From Oreocharis arfaki (Eukaryota > Chordata > Aves > Passeriformes > Paramythiidae): a stretch of DNA of 64,000 bases. The translations under genes and the position numbers were made by a program. The stretch is from positions 256,142-320,141 of the forward strand of contig VZRR01011614.1 of NCBI GenBank assembly GCA_013398015.1. The letters are read 5' to 3'. The notes beneath the pieces were generated by a model that saw only the letters and a list, made by a program, of their open reading frames with translations, was not told the DNA's origin and ran no database searches. This document shows positions 61,301 through 64,000 of the stretch, in pieces (position 1 is the stretch's first letter; every line of letters starts with the position of its first letter).

Positions 61301-63780
61301 GGCTTTTCATACTCCTTTCCCTCCCCAGGCACATTTATGAAAGCTCTTCTTTCCTTAGCCTTCTGGTCGTTGTTAATTTATTGTTGTGGATGCCCTTAGC
61401 TTGTTCTGAGGCTCAAATCCAGTCAGCTGAATATTTGCAGTCCGTCTTCCCTCACTCAGTGTAAGGCTACCATGCCACTTGCTGCCGCACACTGTGAAAC
61501 TACAGAGCACGTGGCCACCGCGATGTTTAATTTTTAAGACCTAATTGTAATGCTTTCTGAGGGTCACAGTTTTTTTTTTCCTTCTCAGCAGCTAAATCAC
61601 ATTTTGAGGTCTGCCAGTGCTGCTACTATGGGAGGAAAAAGGGCAGAGAAAATTCCATTTGTTAGATGCTGCGTTGCTCCCTCAGCTGGGGCAGTGGAGT
61701 GTTTCTCTCCTGTATACAGCCAGTCTCAAGGGCTGCTATCTGGGGATTAATTCATGATCTCTTGAAAACCAAAACTTCATTCTTCAAATTAGTTGTTTGT
61801 ACCACACTGCAGGAATTTCAGTGACTCATAAATCCTGTTATTTCAAAGTAAGGGAAGTACTTGAAAATATCATGTGGAGCTTGAATGTTCCAGCCTATTT
61901 CACAGACCAATATTTTCTGCTAATCAGGACATTACACATCTTTGCTTGGACATTCACCTGATGGTTCCTGTTCTAAATCAAGATATGGTAAGTGACATCT
62001 GTGAGTTTGCTGCCACCCTATATGTGTTTTTATACGCCAGACCACAATATTATGACTTTCTAGAGAACAGCCATATACCAAACAAACAAAAAAACAGCTG
62101 CAAAAAGGAGAAGTTAAAAAAAAGAAAGAAATGTAGCTAATCAGAGGTATTATTTAGCTTCCTTTGTGATTGCAACCAACCTCGATATCAAGTATACCAA
62201 AAGCAGAAAAGGATGAAGAGAAAAAAAAAATAAAGACAGAACAAATATTGGGATAGATTGCTTTGGTCTAACAAATTGTTGCCTATTTTCTGCAGTTTAG
62301 TGAGCCCCCTAGAGTAATACTATTCCCTTCTCTTCTGTCTTATCGTTATCCCTACTTCTGCAGCCAAGCACACAGCTTGCCTTTTGCGAGGTAAGTCATA
62401 TCACACTGCTCCCTGCCATCTTTTCAGATGCTCAGAAGCCCATTTGTGAAAACACCAAATCCTAGTATCTCTGTAATAGTAATTTTAAAAAAACTTTTCT
62501 TTTAAGGGTGAGGAGATGATCTAAATAAACACATTTGATCAAACTTTTTTATTTCTTGTAATCTGAATTAGGAATACCTCACTTAATCTTTCTGTTTCTT
62601 ACTGGCAGGGTGACCTAACACTTAAAAATTCCCTTCTTCCTCTAGGTCTCCATAGGTTAGAAGTATGTTTGAGACCATCTAGCCAATATTCTTTGGGTAT
62701 GTGCAGGAGAATACTCAGATTTTTTTATGGCCTTACAACTTTTTTTTTTTTTAAGCAAAATACTTCCATTTAAAACAGCACATGCACACTTTTAAGCCTG
62801 TAAAGCTCCTAGAGCAGCTTAGCAGCAACAGCCTGCTGAGATATGTGCACCTGCAAGTTTCTGCTACATCTACACTGAGCACACACGCTGAGGAACCTGG
62901 ATCTCCAAGAAGGCTGCAGAGTGTCTACCCCCAGCCTACCATTCTAGATGTTGCTCCAGTCATTCCCAGTTTTTGCATGCCTGTATCTGATGGACCTGTG
63001 GCCGGATACATAACACTAGTGAAAGTTTTGCGTAGGACCACGAGAACTGAAATGTTATCTGCAAGTGTTAAAGAAACCACTGATTTAGTTATGTGTATCC
63101 TGGAGTAAACTTTTGCCTTCCGCTGAAAGATGAGGTTTGGCAATTTTAGACTACTTAGGGAAGGCCCTGGTCAAGAGCAAATGTTCTCCTTCCCTGAGTC
63201 TAGGACATCCTCTGGAAGATTCCTGACTCCTGCTTTAGAGCCTCTCGGCAACAAAACTGAAACCTTAACATCACGTCTTCAGGAGAGGTAACGTTAATGT
63301 ATGCACCTATCAAGTTTTGAGAACCTGACAACAAAATGCCATCAGTTCACAGAAAGGCAGTTTTGCTCACCTAAAAGGCATCAAAGCAACAATCCACAAG
63401 CTCCTTCTGCAGGATGAATGCTTTCAGGGCTGTCCTCTCCCAACCATGTGACATTCCTGCAGGCTTGGTGACCTCAGGCAAAACTACTAGCAACAGCTGA
63501 ATTGTGTCAACCGGCACTGGGAACAGGCTACCAGGGGACAGAAGGGTGTAGAGTGGCACAGACCACACAGGAGCCATCCCTCTCTCTCAACACACAATCC
63601 TCCAATGCTGCACAACCCTTGGAAGAGGCAGAAGACAAGGCTGTCCAACAGGCAGTCTTGCACAGTGTCTTTCTAGGGTTCCATTCACAGTAGGCTGCGA
63701 ACACTTAACTGAAGCACTGTTTCTTTTGACCCAGCCTTTTCATATACAGTGTTTCCCCAGAATTTCACAGGACAGCAAAT
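52353..63780. other. Long intergenic region, no gene supported
   Basis: About 11 kb without a recognisable exon on either strand. In the conserved block the next gene should be NUP42 on the minus strand, then KLHL7. I searched for the FG-rich and C-terminal parts of NUP42 and did not find them. Contains three TCATGTGA words (55748, 58313, 59268) and a small repeat at 59951-60008. Confidence 0.55.
59951..60008. repeat. Direct and inverted GGAATGG-type repeat
   Basis: AGGAGAGGTGGAATGG occurs at 59951-59966 and 59993-60008. Two inverted CCATTCC words (59970-59976, 59983-59989) lie between, so the segment could fold into alternative hairpins. Confidence 0.8.
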
Positions 63781-63797
63781 AGAAGGGAATGTTCCAT

Positions 63798-63935
63798 TTT
63801 ATTTTCAACAGTTCATTCCTCAGATGTAAAAAGTCTGTCCCAAAATAACCAAGAAATATAAAAATATAATGTCCACATGTTTATTCCTGCAGGAAACTTG
63901 AGAGATGAAACAAAACTTAAAAGTACTATTTTATT
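63798..63935 (-). terminator. Cluster of minus-strand poly(A) signals
   Basis: Three AATAAA words on the minus strand at 63798-63803, 63880-63885 and 63930-63935 in AT-rich DNA at the window edge. They could mark the 3' end of the next minus-strand gene; no coding sequence is in view to confirm it. Confidence 0.3.
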
Positions 63936-64000
63936 TCATTTCAAAACATGTTACTTCTGAATAAACTTAAAAGGTCGAAAGCATTTAAAAGTTCTAATGG

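Noticed and set aside
62782..63108. 108-codon plus-strand frame and its 72-codon minus-strand counterpart
   Set aside because: Checked as a possible exon of NUP42 or another gene and found no FG repeats or C-terminal signature; both strands being open suggests chance.

Overview
The window is nuclear DNA of a vertebrate, almost certainly a bird. Genes are split by GT-AG introns, the interspersed repeats are CR1 LINE copies of avian type, and the order IGF2BP3 – MALSU1 – GPNMB matches the conserved block known from human 7p15. The species cannot be named from the sequence.

Layout. (1) 1–15.3 kb, + strand: the 3' part of IGF2BP3. Five coding exons (3261–12742) encode KH3, KH4 and the C-terminal tail, followed by a 2.5 kb 3' UTR with three let-7 seed matches and two poly(A) signals. 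(2) 15.3–18.4 kb: spacer between convergent genes. (3) 18.4–25.0 kb, - strand: MALSU1. Exons 2–4 are clear; exon 1 falls in a CpG island interrupted by a 94-base assembly gap. A CR1 copy abuts the promoter side. (4) 25.0–29.6 kb: spacer with two CR1 copies. (5) 29.6–44.65 kb, - strand: GPNMB, all eleven coding exons intact. They join in frame into a 561-residue protein with signal peptide, PKD domain, six-cysteine kringle-like domain, transmembrane segment and a tail with YxxI and ExxxLL sorting motifs. Its promoter has MITF-type E-boxes next to an AP-1 site. (6) 44.9–64 kb: no exon I can support. It holds CR1 fragments, a cluster of TCATGTGA E-boxes, one stretch that looks like a conserved noncoding element, and at the far end minus-strand poly(A) signals that may belong to the next gene.

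The genes are neighbours by ancestry rather than partners: an mRNA-binding oncofetal protein, a mitochondrial ribosome assembly factor, and a melanosome/lysosome membrane glycoprotein. MALSU1 and GPNMB are head-to-tail on the minus strand, and IGF2BP3 converges on MALSU1. I see no prokaryotic genes, CRISPR array, recognisable tRNA or rRNA gene, or intact retrovirus. I did not find an undescribed biological system. The most useful observations are regulatory (let-7 sites split by a proximal poly(A) signal, MITF-box clustering) and protein-level (loss of the RGD motif, extra cysteines and symmetric exons in GPNMB). Comparisons with human proteins are from memory.
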